A stretch of 64,000 nucleotides of DNA from CAZICM01 sp964537685 (GTDB taxonomy: Bacteria; Myxococcota_A; Polyangia; Polyangiales; Polyangiaceae): NCBI GenBank assembly GCA_964537685.1, contig CAZICM010000014.1, forward strand, positions 62,001-126,000. Direction: 5' to 3'. Of the stretch, positions 33,804 to 42,611 are shown one piece after another (positions within the stretch are counted from its first letter, which is position 1; the number at the start of each line of letters is the position of its first letter). The notes below the pieces were generated by a model, which was not told where the DNA came from, did not search any database, and saw only the letters and a list, made by a program, of their open reading frames with translations. The position numbers and the translations under genes were made by a program.

Positions 33804-35401
33804 GGCTCACCCCGGCCGTCGCGGGGCTTCTGCATTTTTTCCCAGGCTTGTTTTGCCCTTCTCAGGGTTTCTTTGTAGGCCCGCTGCTCCCGCACGGTGC
33901 GAATGATTTCCTTGGCCCGGTTAAATTCAAAGGTGCCCAGCAGGGGAAGCTCGGCCGCGGGGGGTTCAAAAATAATCCGGTTGTCTTTGGGTTCGTGCTG
34001 GCCTGCGTCGTGGAACATCAGTGAAAACGAGGCGAGAAAATCGGTGGCCCTCGCAATGGGATTTAAATCCTGGAACAGCGATTCAATCGGTGTTTTGGGG
34101 ATTTTGATATTGCGGTTCAGCGGCGGTGGAAGGGGATTGCTGGCAATGCTTAAATCGGCGCCCATACGCTCGACGAGCAGCAATGGAACATTGTCGGTTA
34201 CCGCGCCGTCGACATAGAGCGCATCCTGCGCCGGGGTCGGTGTGAAAATGCCCGGTGCCGAGCTGGAGGCTCTCACGCCAAATCCGATGGTATTGTCTTG
34301 AATAACTTCCGGGCGCCCTTCTTTTAGATTCGTGGCGACGGGAAGAAGCACGACTTCAAGCGAATCCAAAGGCCGGCGTCCAAGATCCAGATCCACAAGG
34401 CATTCAATGGTGGCGGAGCTGAGGGTGGAGAGCAGTACGAGCCTTGAAAATAAGGGGCCCCGATTCACCGCGCGCCTAAGGCCCTCGCGCCCGAGCGCGC
34501 AATAATAGGCGCCCAGAAGCGCGCCGGAGCTCGAGCCCGCGATTAAATCGATGGGAATGCCTTCATTTAAAAGGTCTTCAATGAGGGCGATATGGGCATA
34601 TCCCCAGGCGCCGCTTCCGCCTAGAGCCAGTCCGACGCGCCTATCGGATAGCGCTCGCGCGGCCCTTCCCATGGATTCGCGCATGTCCGCCGGCAATTGG
34701 GCCAGAGAAATTGAACCGGATGGGTGGCCATTTTGATATTGGTTTAACTGGTCCACATCCAATCGAATGCGGCACCATTCCGCGCTTCGGCTGCTGGGAT
34801 AGTAGCTGCCCCGGGCTTCCTTGAGGTTGCGGAAGAAGCGCCGGCCATGCGGCGATACGCTGCCAGCGATGCTTGCTGCCCGGTTGCGAAGGCTTTTGGG
34901 TTCGTCTGGCTTGAGGGGTTCGAGGATGTCAATGCGAAGGCCCGAGAAGGCGGCGGGCAGGTTTGAAATCGTCTTTTTGCGTGTAAATCCAATATGGCGT
35001 AATGTCAATCCAATGGTATTTGATTTGTTTGCAATTTGATCGATAAGAATAGATACGCAATCGTTTTTTAAGCCGCTTGGATCGAGGAAAATGAAGGTAT
35101 ATTTTCCGGCGTACTCCCGGAGGGCTTGTAGAATGAATTCGGCCGCGTGATGAGGCTGTTCGGGGACTTTAAAGTCGACGGTGCCGCATCGTTCGTTTAA
35201 AGATTCAATTTGAAAGGATTGGGCGGCTAAACTTTCGCCGCCGGCTTCACGGGTGCGGGGGCGGAGCGAGAGCACCGTGTCGCCAAATTGGCTGTGAATG
35301 GATTCGCCGAGCAAGGAGACGAGCGGTGATAGGATGGGCTCGAGATCTCGATCGGCCGAAAAAAAGACGGCTGCGGGAACTCGATGTTTTTTGGCCGGCA
35401 T
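33800..35401 (-). CDS. Patatin-like phospholipase
   Basis: The 533-residue product carries the patatin domain from about residue 256: oxyanion loop LGGSGAWGYAH (260-270), nucleophile Ser291 in AGSSSGAL, and the catalytic Asp398 in YVDGAVTDN. This Ser-Asp dyad hydrolyses acyl esters of phospholipids or lysophospholipids. Residues 1-250 form an alpha/beta region with no clear catalytic motif, similar to the linker of NTE-type patatins but without a cyclic-nucleotide-binding domain. No signal peptide, so it probably acts on the cytoplasmic face. It overlaps the FabH-like gene (GTGA) and follows an acyltransferase gene by 32 bases, a pairing that suggests acyl-chain exchange on a lipid. Confidence 0.9.
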   Translation of the reverse strand: MPAKKHRVPAAVFFSADRDLEPILSPLVSLLGESIHSQFGDTVLSLRPRTREAGGESLAAQSFQIESLNERCGTVDFKVPEQPHHAAEFILQALREYAGKYTFIFLDPSGLKNDCVSILIDQIANKSNTIGLTLRHIGFTRKKTISNLPAAFSGLRIDILEPLKPDEPKSLRNRAASIAGSVSPHGRRFFRNLKEARGSYYPSSRSAEWCRIRLDVDQLNQYQNGHPSGSISLAQLPADMRESMGRAARALSDRRVGLALGGSGAWGYAHIALIEDLLNEGIPIDLIAGSSSGALLGAYYCALGREGLRRAVNRGPLFSRLVLLSTLSSATIECLVDLDLGRRPLDSLEVVLLPVATNLKEGRPEVIQDNTIGFGVRASSSAPGIFTPTPAQDALYVDGAVTDNVPLLLVERMGADLSIASNPLPPPLNRNIKIPKTPIESLFQDLNPIARATDFLASFSLMFHDAGQHEPKDNRIIFEPPAAELPLLGTFEFNRAKEIIRTVREQRAYKETLRRAKQAWEKMQKPRDGRGEP

Positions 35402-35433
35402 ACGATGAAATATCCCCCTCTGTTTGAAAGGCT

Positions 35434-36174
35434 TTAAATGGCCATGGCGCGATCGAGCATTTGCTGCACGGTATTCACGATTTGGGCGTGAATGGTCAGA
35501 AGCTCGTTGGGATTGTTAACATCGATATGCCTTTTGTGTTCCAAGTCAATCGGCTCGCCAATGAATTGTGTGATTTTTACCGGAAATGGCGGGGATATTG
35601 GCCACGGTCCCAATGGGCCTATGCCAAGCCATAGGGGGAGTCCAAAGGGGGCGCGAAGGCGTTTTCCAAGAGTATGGCCGTCGTTTAGGCCGATATAGGT
35701 GTCGTCTGTGCCTTTGGCGACGGCAGGCACGATAGGCAGGCGGTGGCGGAGGGCGAGTTTTAGATAGCCTGTGCGCTGCCCCCAGTCGGTCCGGTAACGG
35801 TGGCGAAAGCTTCGGCATCCTTCGCGCGTGCCGCCCGGCTGTACCAAGATATGTTCGCCTTTGGCGATAGCGCTTTGCAATGCTTCTCCGTCGCCGCCGA
35901 TGAGCCCAATTCCTTCGCTGATATTTTTTAATATCGGAATTTGGAGCGCGGCCCGGTGGACAATACCATGAGGCATATAGCCAAATTCATCGTAAATCAC
36001 GGTGCTGAGCATGCACATGTCGTGGGCGATGGGGCGGCCGTGATATCCGACGATCAGCGCAGATCGATCGCGGGGAAGGTTGGAGAGGCCAATGACTTCA
36101 TAGCGGTGATAGATTCGCATGGCCTTCCAATAGCTTCGCCATGCAATGCCAGCGGATTGATGAATATTTAGCAT
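35434..36174 (-). CDS. Lysophospholipid acyltransferase-like protein (DAGAT/PlsC fold)
   Basis: The 246-residue product has block I GYHGRPIAHDMCML, where His and Asp are separated by five residues, and block III VQPGGTREGCR in place of FPEGTR. This is the same branch as the protein at 24.3-25.0 kb. A central hydrophobic helix region suggests membrane association. It sits between the FabI-like SDR (19 bases upstream) and the patatin gene (32 bases downstream) in a same-strand run, so it is likely to act on the same lipid. Confidence 0.85.
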   Translation of the reverse strand: MLNIHQSAGIAWRSYWKAMRIYHRYEVIGLSNLPRDRSALIVGYHGRPIAHDMCMLSTVIYDEFGYMPHGIVHRAALQIPILKNISEGIGLIGGDGEALQSAIAKGEHILVQPGGTREGCRSFRHRYRTDWGQRTGYLKLALRHRLPIVPAVAKGTDDTYIGLNDGHTLGKRLRAPFGLPLWLGIGPLGPWPISPPFPVKITQFIGEPIDLEHKRHIDVNNPNELLTIHAQIVNTVQQMLDRAMAI

Positions 36175-36193
36175 CGTATGCTTTTTAATATTT

Positions 36194-37024
36194 TTACGAG
36201 GAGCCCGCGCCGCTGGAATGAAGAATCAAATCCATGAGATTGAGCGTCATTCCGCCTGTAAAGTCGATGGTGGCGCCGTTTATCCATTCACAGGCGTCGG
36301 ACGCGAGCAGCGACACAAAGCGGGCCACTTCGTCGGGGGTGCACATGCGGCCCGCGGGCGTCATTTGTTCGTGCATTTGCTGAATGTGGGGAAGGGAGTT
36401 TTCTCCGTAGACCACGCGCACGGCCGGTGTGATAACGGTCGGAAATTTAAGCATATTGATGCGATATCCCAATGGGCCGAGTTCGATTGCCAGGGTTTTG
36501 GTATAGCTCTCGAGCGCTGCTTTGGCCGCCGCCACAAGGCCGCAGCGGCGCACCATGGATTCGCCCAAGGTATTGCCGAGGGAAAGAAATCGGGCGCCGG
36601 GGGCGGGTAGATCGCAGGCGAAGAGTTCTTGAATCCAATATACGAAAGAATGGCACATCGAATCGAATGTTTTTTGAATTTTTCGGGCGGGCAGGGGGCC
36701 GTCTTTGCCGAGCACAAGCTGTCCCAGCGATGCGTTTGCTATCGAATGCACAAAGAAATGAAGGCTTTTGGGGCCCGCGGCTTCTCTCATGGCTTGCGCA
36801 AAACGCTGTGCGCCTTCCGCCGTTCCTCCTTCGCCCTCGCCAAATACGGCCCGGCGGCCTAGGTTTTGAATTTCATGCGCTAGCCGGTCTGCACTTTCGG
36901 CATGGTGTCCTCGGTGAACGCCGAAAATGTCGTAACCAGGGTTTTGTGCGAGGTTTTTGGCTAGTGCGGCGCCCGTCCCCGCCGATACGCCGATAATGGC
37001 TGCCCATCCCTTTGAATTTGTCAT
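36194..37024 (-). CDS. FabI-like short-chain dehydrogenase lacking the catalytic Tyr
   Basis: The 276-residue product has an SDR nucleotide-binding loop GVSAGTGAALA (12-22) and the FFVHSIANASLGQ segment at 90-102, which recalls the enoyl-ACP reductase FabI (VHSIGFAPGDQ). The catalytic Lys is Lys168 in AAAKAAL. In FabI the Tyr lies seven residues before this Lys; here that residue is Cys161. The classical SDR position four before is Val164. Reductase activity by the usual mechanism is therefore doubtful. It overlaps the upstream helical-protein gene by ATGA and lies in the acyl-lipid run. Confidence 0.85.
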   Translation of the reverse strand: MTNSKGWAAIIGVSAGTGAALAKNLAQNPGYDIFGVHRGHHAESADRLAHEIQNLGRRAVFGEGEGGTAEGAQRFAQAMREAAGPKSLHFFVHSIANASLGQLVLGKDGPLPARKIQKTFDSMCHSFVYWIQELFACDLPAPGARFLSLGNTLGESMVRRCGLVAAAKAALESYTKTLAIELGPLGYRINMLKFPTVITPAVRVVYGENSLPHIQQMHEQMTPAGRMCTPDEVARFVSLLASDACEWINGATIDFTGGMTLNLMDLILHSSGAGSS

Positions 37025-37593
37025 TCTGTTTCGCTCGCGTTTATAAATAAAATGTCCCGAAGCTTGTCCGCAGGTTCGTTAAAAAAAATCGATAATTGTT
37101 CAAATACAATCGTGTTGATACGGCCTTGGGGCGGGTGCTGGATGGCTTGGGCGAAGGCGGCACCGATGGTGGATTCCAGTCCATCGGCGAAGGGTGCGGC
37201 ACGCTCGGCGAGGGAGAAGGCTTCTTCTTGGCTGAGCGGGCTTTTGGAGGCGGTTTTGGATTTGATATGGAGCGCCGCCCGCATCAGCGCGTGATAGGCG
37301 TGCAGGATGGACATCCAGCGCCGCGTTTCGCCCGTTTGAAGCGAGAATTCAATTTGTTGAATACGCCGGTCAATTTCATCCAGTTGTAGCCGGTCGAGTT
37401 CGGCGAGTGCTCCAGGGAATTCTTTGGCGAGATCTTGAAAGGTCTTTCGCGGAGGCAAGGGCAATCCGTTTGCCCGATCGCGTCTGAGCCCGGCAAGGGT
37501 GCGGTATTTATAGAGTAGGCGCTGAAGCTGATTGGGTTGAATTGGAATGGCGGCGGCTGGGCCGGATGAAGCGAAAGCCAATTCTAAAGCCAT
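37021..37593 (-). CDS. Helical hypothetical protein
   Basis: The 190-residue product is predicted from composition to be almost wholly helical (long Leu/Ala/Glu/Arg heptad-like stretches such as RIQQIEFSLQTGETRRWMSILHAYHALMR split across the middle), with no Cys pairs, signal or membrane segment. It overlaps the EpmA-like gene by 10 bases and the SDR gene by 4, so it is firmly within the operon. I do not recognise a family; it may be an adaptor for a neighbouring enzyme. Confidence 0.65.
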   Translation of the reverse strand: MALELAFASSGPAAAIPIQPNQLQRLLYKYRTLAGLRRDRANGLPLPPRKTFQDLAKEFPGALAELDRLQLDEIDRRIQQIEFSLQTGETRRWMSILHAYHALMRAALHIKSKTASKSPLSQEEAFSLAERAAPFADGLESTIGAAFAQAIQHPPQGRINTIVFEQLSIFFNEPADKLRDILFINASETE

Positions 37594-38942
37594 TCGTCAG
37601 GAAATGATTGAATTGCTGCAATATCGTCGCGCTCGAGGCAAAGCGCGATGAGCCGGTCGACGCCCAGCGCATTGCCTCCGGAGGGAGGCATCCCTTCTTC
37701 GAGAGCGGAGATAAAGCGGTCGTCGGTGGGATACACGGGTTTATTGGCCTTTTTCCGGCGCTCTTGCTCTTGGGCAAAACGGGCGCGCTGCTCGTCCGGA
37801 TCGGTGAGTTCGCCATAGCCATTGCAGATTTCTATGCCGCCGATATAGAGCTCGAAACGTTCGGCGACATTGGGATTTTCAGGGCGAAGGCGCGCAAGCG
37901 AGGCCATGGGGGCCGGGTAGTCATAAAGAAAAATAGGCCGGCCTTCGAGGGTGAGGCGCGGTTCAACTTCGTCGACGATCGCTTGAAAAAAGCGGTCTTC
38001 ATCGCTTTGCGCGAGGCGAAGCGCTTCGTCAGGCGATACGCCCGCATAGCGTGAAAAGGCATCGGCAACGGTGAGCCGCTCGAAGGGGCGATTTAAATCG
38101 ATATAGGTGCCGCGAATATTGATTTCGGCGTGGCCGGAAAGAGCCGTGGCCAGATGGCGTATCAAGTCTTCCGTGTCGGTCATGATTTCATCAATGCCGG
38201 CAAAGGCCCGATACCATTCGAGCATGGTGAATTCGGGGTTGTGCTGTTTTCCCCGCTCGCCCGCGCGAAAGCAATGCGCGAGCTGAAAACAGCGGGGAAT
38301 GCCGCCGGCGAGCAGTCTCTTCATTTGCATTTCAGGGCTGGTGATTAGATAGCCGCGCCATTGTTCTTCGCCGTGCGTGCGGACTTCGAAGGGGTCGATA
38401 TGCAGGTCGAGGCTCGGATAGCGCACGAGGCAAGGGGTATCCACTTCGATAAAATGGCGGCGTTCGAAAAAGCTTCGGATGGCGGCCAGCGCGGTGGCCC
38501 GGGAAGAGAGCGCCCGGCCGAGGCCGCGTTCGATTAAGCGCTGGGCTTCGCTGTTCATCGGGGCTTCGATAGGACTGCGCGCGCGCATCGCGGGGCGTTT
38601 GGGCTGGATGTGCTGCAGCATTTGAGCGCTGCGCACCGAGCCCTGGCGCAGAAGGCCCTCCAATACGACGAGATCGCCGATGGCCGCCGAGCTTTCTTCT
38701 TCGAGGTTTACGGGTACGGCGCCAAAGGCGTCGGCGACGATCAAATCGTATTTGGAAGCGTGAATGACGCGGCCTGCGACGCGGATCAATATAGGCTGTG
38801 GTGTATAGAATCCAAGGAGATCGCCCGGTGAGAACAGCGGAGCGGAAGCGGGCTTTTGCTCTTGCGGCAAAGGCTCGATCGCGCGCTCCTGTAGGAAACT
38901 CGGAACATCTTCAGGCGGAGGCGGATAGTCGTCGGAATGCAC
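37584..38942 (-). CDS. epmA: EpmA/GenX-like lysine ligase with added N-terminal OB-like domain
   Basis: The 452-residue product contains a class II aminoacyl-tRNA synthetase core of LysRS type from about residue 130: motif 2 FRAGERGKQHNPEFTMLEW, followed by the amino-acid-binding YDYP region and ICNGYGELTDP, and motif 3 GNALGVDRLIAL. Length and motif set fit EpmA, which ligates (beta-)lysine to elongation factor P, rather than full LysRS. Residues about 50-115 (IRVAGRVIHASKYDLIVADAFGAVPV) resemble a short OB fold, which standard EpmA lacks. No EF-P or EpmB gene is in the window. The start is GTG 38942. It lies in the lipid run, 94 bases after the zinc-ribbon SDR. Confidence 0.85.
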   Translation of the reverse strand: MHSDDYPPPPEDVPSFLQERAIEPLPQEQKPASAPLFSPGDLLGFYTPQPILIRVAGRVIHASKYDLIVADAFGAVPVNLEEESSAAIGDLVVLEGLLRQGSVRSAQMLQHIQPKRPAMRARSPIEAPMNSEAQRLIERGLGRALSSRATALAAIRSFFERRHFIEVDTPCLVRYPSLDLHIDPFEVRTHGEEQWRGYLITSPEMQMKRLLAGGIPRCFQLAHCFRAGERGKQHNPEFTMLEWYRAFAGIDEIMTDTEDLIRHLATALSGHAEINIRGTYIDLNRPFERLTVADAFSRYAGVSPDEALRLAQSDEDRFFQAIVDEVEPRLTLEGRPIFLYDYPAPMASLARLRPENPNVAERFELYIGGIEICNGYGELTDPDEQRARFAQEQERRKKANKPVYPTDDRFISALEEGMPPSGGNALGVDRLIALCLERDDIAAIQSFPDEWL

Positions 38943-39036
38943 GATGGGCTCCAGCTTTGAGACCGGGTTTTGTTGTTATCATGCTTTTATCCGGGTCTGT
39001 AGCGATGAATTGATGGGCTTGTTTCACGCTGCTTTT

Positions 39037-40641
39037 TTACCAATCGGCCGGAAAATAATCCTTGAAGAATTGGCCGTGGGCGTGGTGCCCCGTGTTGAGT
39101 CCCGAGAAGATGGGATCGCAGATGCGGGCCGCGCCGTCGACGATGTCCAAGGGCGGGTGAAATCCGTGGATTTGCCGTTTTTTTAAGGCGATTTCGGCTG
39201 GATCTTCGTCGGTGATCCAGCCCGTGTCGACGCTGTTCATAAAGATTCCGTCGCGCGCGTAGTCTTGCGCCGATGTGCGGGTGAGCATGTTGAGCGCCGC
39301 TTTGGCCATATTGGTGTGGGGATGTTTATCCGTTTTGTAATCCCTATAGAATTGGCCTTCCATGGCCGAGACATTGACGATGTGTTTGTCAAAGGTTTTG
39401 TGTTTGAGCATCAGAGGCTTGAGTTTGGCCGAGAGCACAAAGGGCGCGACCGCGTTGACGAGATGAACTTCAAGCAATTCGATGGTGGGCACTTCGGCGA
39501 GGGTTTTGCGCCAACTGTTGTGGGTGCGCAGATCGATCTGCTGTAGGTCTTGATCGAGTTCGCCTTCGGGAAAAATATCGATGCGGCCGCGTGTGGCGTG
39601 GTCTTCGGGGATGAGTGCCAATTGCGTAAGAAGGGCCGGATCGTCTGTGTTTTGGGAATGTAGGGGATGTCCGGTCAATGCATTGGGATTTTTCGCGGTC
39701 AGCGCATGTTCATGCGTCTCTATCGCGTGTTTACGCCGGGTGTGCTGTTCGCTGTGGTAGGCCGCGACAAGCGGGCGGGCTTCTTGGGGCAATGCCAGGA
39801 GCGGGCTTTGTTCGGCCGGCAAGAGATGCGCGTAAAATCCCGGCGGTCTTCTGACGGTTTGACATGCGTTGTGAAGAATGAAATCGAGCCGATCTTTGTG
39901 CTGATTGAGATAGGCCGCGAAGCGTTCAACCGCTGGGGTTAGGCGAAGATCGAGCCCGTGAATTTCAAGGCGCGCGGCCCATTCGGAAAAATCGGGTTCG
40001 TTCCTAAAACGAAGGGCCGCATCGTTGGGGAAGCGGGTCGTGACGATGACGTGCGCGCCCGCTCGCAGCAGCATGATCACGGCTTGATAGCCAATCTTTA
40101 CGCGGCCTCCGGTGACGAGGGCGACGCGGCCCCGCAGATCGGCTGTTTGCAAGCGCTTTTGGTAATTGAAATCGCCGCATGAAGGACAAAGCTGATCGTA
40201 AAAATAATGCAAACGGTTGTATTCGTTTTTGCAGATGTAGCACTTGCGCGCTTCCCGCAGTTCGGGGCCTTGTGAGTCATGTTGTTGAGGAGCTTCGCCG
40301 GGAATGGCTTCTTCCTCCGCTGGATCGTGTCCGGGCGCTTTGAGCTGCGGGGTAGGCGTTACGAATACGGTTTGCGCGCGGGCTTTGCGGATTTCGGTAT
40401 TGGCCTTGAGCTGCTCGTCGGCGGCTTTGATTTCACCGCGTTCTTTTTTGCGAAATGCCTTGGCCAGCTTTCGCTGCTCGGCCCGGTTCGGTATCGAGAT
40501 CCGCCCCGCTGCCTGGAGTAGCCGCACATGTGCATCGGAAGGAATCTGACAGAAGAGGGCCCGATCTTCGGCGATGGCTTCCAGCACCTTGAGACAAGCC
40601 TGAAGCTCGGCGTCCGTGAATGGAGATGATGCCTCGTTCAT
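39037..40641 (-). CDS. Zinc-ribbon short-chain dehydrogenase/reductase
   Basis: The 534-residue product has three parts: an N-terminal helical region (1-110), a zinc ribbon CYICKNEY...CPSCGDFN near 133-158, and an SDR domain with the Rossmann loop TGGRVKIGYQ, NAG-type strand LHNACQTVRRPP, and active-site region NVSAMEGQFYRDYK then NMAKAALNML. The position normally occupied by the catalytic Tyr four residues before the Lys of MAKAAL is Thr; Tyr residues in FYRDYK, separated by an insertion, might substitute. I recall this large SDR type in diverse bacteria and some lower eukaryotes, without an assigned substrate. It heads the seven-gene minus-strand run. Confidence 0.8.
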   Translation of the reverse strand: MNEASSPFTDAELQACLKVLEAIAEDRALFCQIPSDAHVRLLQAAGRISIPNRAEQRKLAKAFRKKERGEIKAADEQLKANTEIRKARAQTVFVTPTPQLKAPGHDPAEEEAIPGEAPQQHDSQGPELREARKCYICKNEYNRLHYFYDQLCPSCGDFNYQKRLQTADLRGRVALVTGGRVKIGYQAVIMLLRAGAHVIVTTRFPNDAALRFRNEPDFSEWAARLEIHGLDLRLTPAVERFAAYLNQHKDRLDFILHNACQTVRRPPGFYAHLLPAEQSPLLALPQEARPLVAAYHSEQHTRRKHAIETHEHALTAKNPNALTGHPLHSQNTDDPALLTQLALIPEDHATRGRIDIFPEGELDQDLQQIDLRTHNSWRKTLAEVPTIELLEVHLVNAVAPFVLSAKLKPLMLKHKTFDKHIVNVSAMEGQFYRDYKTDKHPHTNMAKAALNMLTRTSAQDYARDGIFMNSVDTGWITDEDPAEIALKKRQIHGFHPPLDIVDGAARICDPIFSGLNTGHHAHGQFFKDYFPADW

Positions 40642-40797
40642 GTGTTCTTTGGTCCTTGGCCCGAGCCCCTGGGCTTTGGTGCGATGCCCCGCCGCTAAGC
40701 GCGCGCCGCCAACGATTTTTGAGATACGTTCGCGCCTGTTTTGGGTTTGCGTTTAAGCTTGCGGCAACGCGGCTCAAACATCCTTGTAGGAGCTCCA

Positions 40798-41466
40798 ATG
40801 TCTTCGATCGATTACGCGCGCTTTGCCCTGGTATTGCTGCGCTGTGGCGAAATTGCCCGCGATGAAGGGGCTGGTTCGGGCATCACGATTCTGTATCAAG
40901 AATTGTTGGAGACCGCATCGCTTTCCTTTTTGCGCGCGCACGAAGAAACCATCTTGGCGGAGCGGGCGTTTGAGTCGGCCCATCCCGAGCTCGGCGCGTT
41001 GGTGGATGGTTTGGATGCCGCGTACGCCGCGTCGCGCTCGGCCGTGAAGGAACACTTCCCGGAGGCGGGGCTTCCTGAGTCGCTGACGGGGCTGGGTTCG
41101 CTGTTTGACAAGCTCACGGCCGCGGAGTCATTGCTCAATATTTTGGATGATTCTTTTGTCGATGAACCTTGGGCGGCCAAGGAGCTAAATGGGCCGTTTG
41201 GGCGGCGTATGCCTTCTTTGCTGAAGGATATCGGCGCGCTCGTTCTTGCCGATGCGCGGCTGATGGACAGCCTCGAGGAGCGCGCGCTCCGCTATGGTCC
41301 GGCCTATGAGAGACATCTGCAATTTAAGCGGGTTGTGCGTCATGTGTACGGGGCCGCGTCGGGCCATTATCAGTCGATTCATTGGCGCGCTTCGTGGGGG
41401 AAGGAAGGCGCGGGTCCAGTGAGCTGGGGACCGTTTTCTTTCCGCGCTCCTTTTCGGACCTGGTGA
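40798..41466 (+). CDS. Hypothetical protein
   Basis: The 222-residue product has a strong ribosome-binding site (TAGGAG, 6 bases before ATG 40798). It is predicted mostly helical with Glu/Ala/Leu-rich stretches and a C-terminal Trp/Ser/Phe segment (SFRAPFRTW). No Cys pair, signal peptide or membrane helix. I do not recognise it. It is followed 14 bases later by the SUMF1 lipoprotein gene and then by the Gre-like gene, forming a three-gene plus-strand unit divergent from the lipid run. Confidence 0.7.
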   Translation: MSSIDYARFALVLLRCGEIARDEGAGSGITILYQELLETASLSFLRAHEETILAERAFESAHPELGALVDGLDAAYAASRSAVKEHFPEAGLPESLTGLGSLFDKLTAAESLLNILDDSFVDEPWAAKELNGPFGRRMPSLLKDIGALVLADARLMDSLEERALRYGPAYERHLQFKRVVRHVYGAASGHYQSIHWRASWGKEGAGPVSWGPFSFRAPFRTW

Positions 41467-41480
41467 GGTAAGAAGGGGAC

Positions 41481-42611
41481 ATGCGTTCCTGGTTTCTGTT
41501 CGCTGGTGTGTCGTTGGTTGTGGCCTGTTCGGCTGCCTCTTCAGAGCCTGCGGCTGGGCCTCCTCCGCCTGTGTACGTGCCTCCTCCGCCCGTTTATGTT
41601 CCGCCGGCCGCAACCGTTGCAGCCCTGAATACGGCGCCTGATGCGGGCGTTGCCGATGCGGCCGCGCCCGAGCCTGATGCAGGAGCCGTGGCTGCTTCAG
41701 AGCCTCCGTCGGCGTGTCCTTCTGGCATGAAGCTTGTGGAGGGCGAGTACTGCACCGACGTCGAGCAGAAGTGCAAAAAGAGCTGGTTTGATAAGTCCAA
41801 CAAGAAGACGATTTGCGAAGAGTTCGAACCCGCGAGCAAATGCGTGGGGAAGAAAGTGCCAAAGCGCTACTGCATCGATACCTACGAGTGGCCGAATGTG
41901 AAAGGCGAGCGGCCCGAGGTGATGAATCGCTTTCATCAGGCGCAGATTAAATGCGCGGCTGTGGGCAAAAGGATGTGCACCGAGAGCGAATGGACGTTTG
42001 CGTGCGAGGGGCCTGAAATGCTGCCCTATCCTTATGGCTATGTGCGCGATGCCAACAAATGCAACGGCGATCATTCGTGGGATGAGCCGAACATGAAGAA
42101 GGTGGCCGCGCGCGATGCCACGGAGCTCGCGAGGCTATGGCATGGCGTGCGGAGCGGTTCTCAGCCCAATTGTATTAGTCCTTTTGGGGTCGCGGATATG
42201 CCGGCCAATACGGATGAAGTGGTTGCGAGTGAGACCACCTCGGGTGATCGGGCTAAATTCGATAGTATTCACACGGGCGGGCCTTGGTACAAGGGTGTGC
42301 GCAATCAATGCCGGCCCAAGATTTATACGCATGACGAGGATTTTTATTATTACTTTTTAAGCTTTCGCTGCTGCGCGGAGCCCGATCAAAAGGCGACCGA
42401 TCCGAGGACGCCCCGGCAAATTAAAGAAGATTGGTCGATCGAGAAGGTGGAGAAGAGGGCTCAATTCACGGTGGCGCAGATGCGCGAGAAATTGGAGCTT
42501 AAAAAGGCGGGCAAGTGTTTATGCGCTGAGCGCGATATTTTGTGCAAAACGATGTGCGGTACGCTGCTTGGGCCGGGTGCCGTGGATGCCGATCCAAATC
42601 AGAAGCGATGA
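41481..42611 (+). CDS. SUMF1/FGE-type domain lipoprotein
   Basis: The 376-residue product has a lipoprotein signal (VVACSAAS, Cys about 16) and a Pro/Ala linker with PPPPVYV repeats. The body resembles the SUMF1/formylglycine-generating-enzyme fold: YCIDTYEWPN near 135, then CAAVGKRMCTESEWTFACEG near 164-183 and a C-terminal SFRCC. Many bacterial members lack sulfatase-modifying activity and bind ligands. Here both Cys of RCC and the WxxACEG region are present, so activity is not excluded. Being exported, it cannot modify cytosolic proteins. The stop overlaps the Gre-like start by ATGA. Confidence 0.8.
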   Translation: MRSWFLFAGVSLVVACSAASSEPAAGPPPPVYVPPPPVYVPPAATVAALNTAPDAGVADAAAPEPDAGAVAASEPPSACPSGMKLVEGEYCTDVEQKCKKSWFDKSNKKTICEEFEPASKCVGKKVPKRYCIDTYEWPNVKGERPEVMNRFHQAQIKCAAVGKRMCTESEWTFACEGPEMLPYPYGYVRDANKCNGDHSWDEPNMKKVAARDATELARLWHGVRSGSQPNCISPFGVADMPANTDEVVASETTSGDRAKFDSIHTGGPWYKGVRNQCRPKIYTHDEDFYYYFLSFRCCAEPDQKATDPRTPRQIKEDWSIEKVEKRAQFTVAQMREKLELKKAGKCLCAERDILCKTMCGTLLGPGAVDADPNQKR

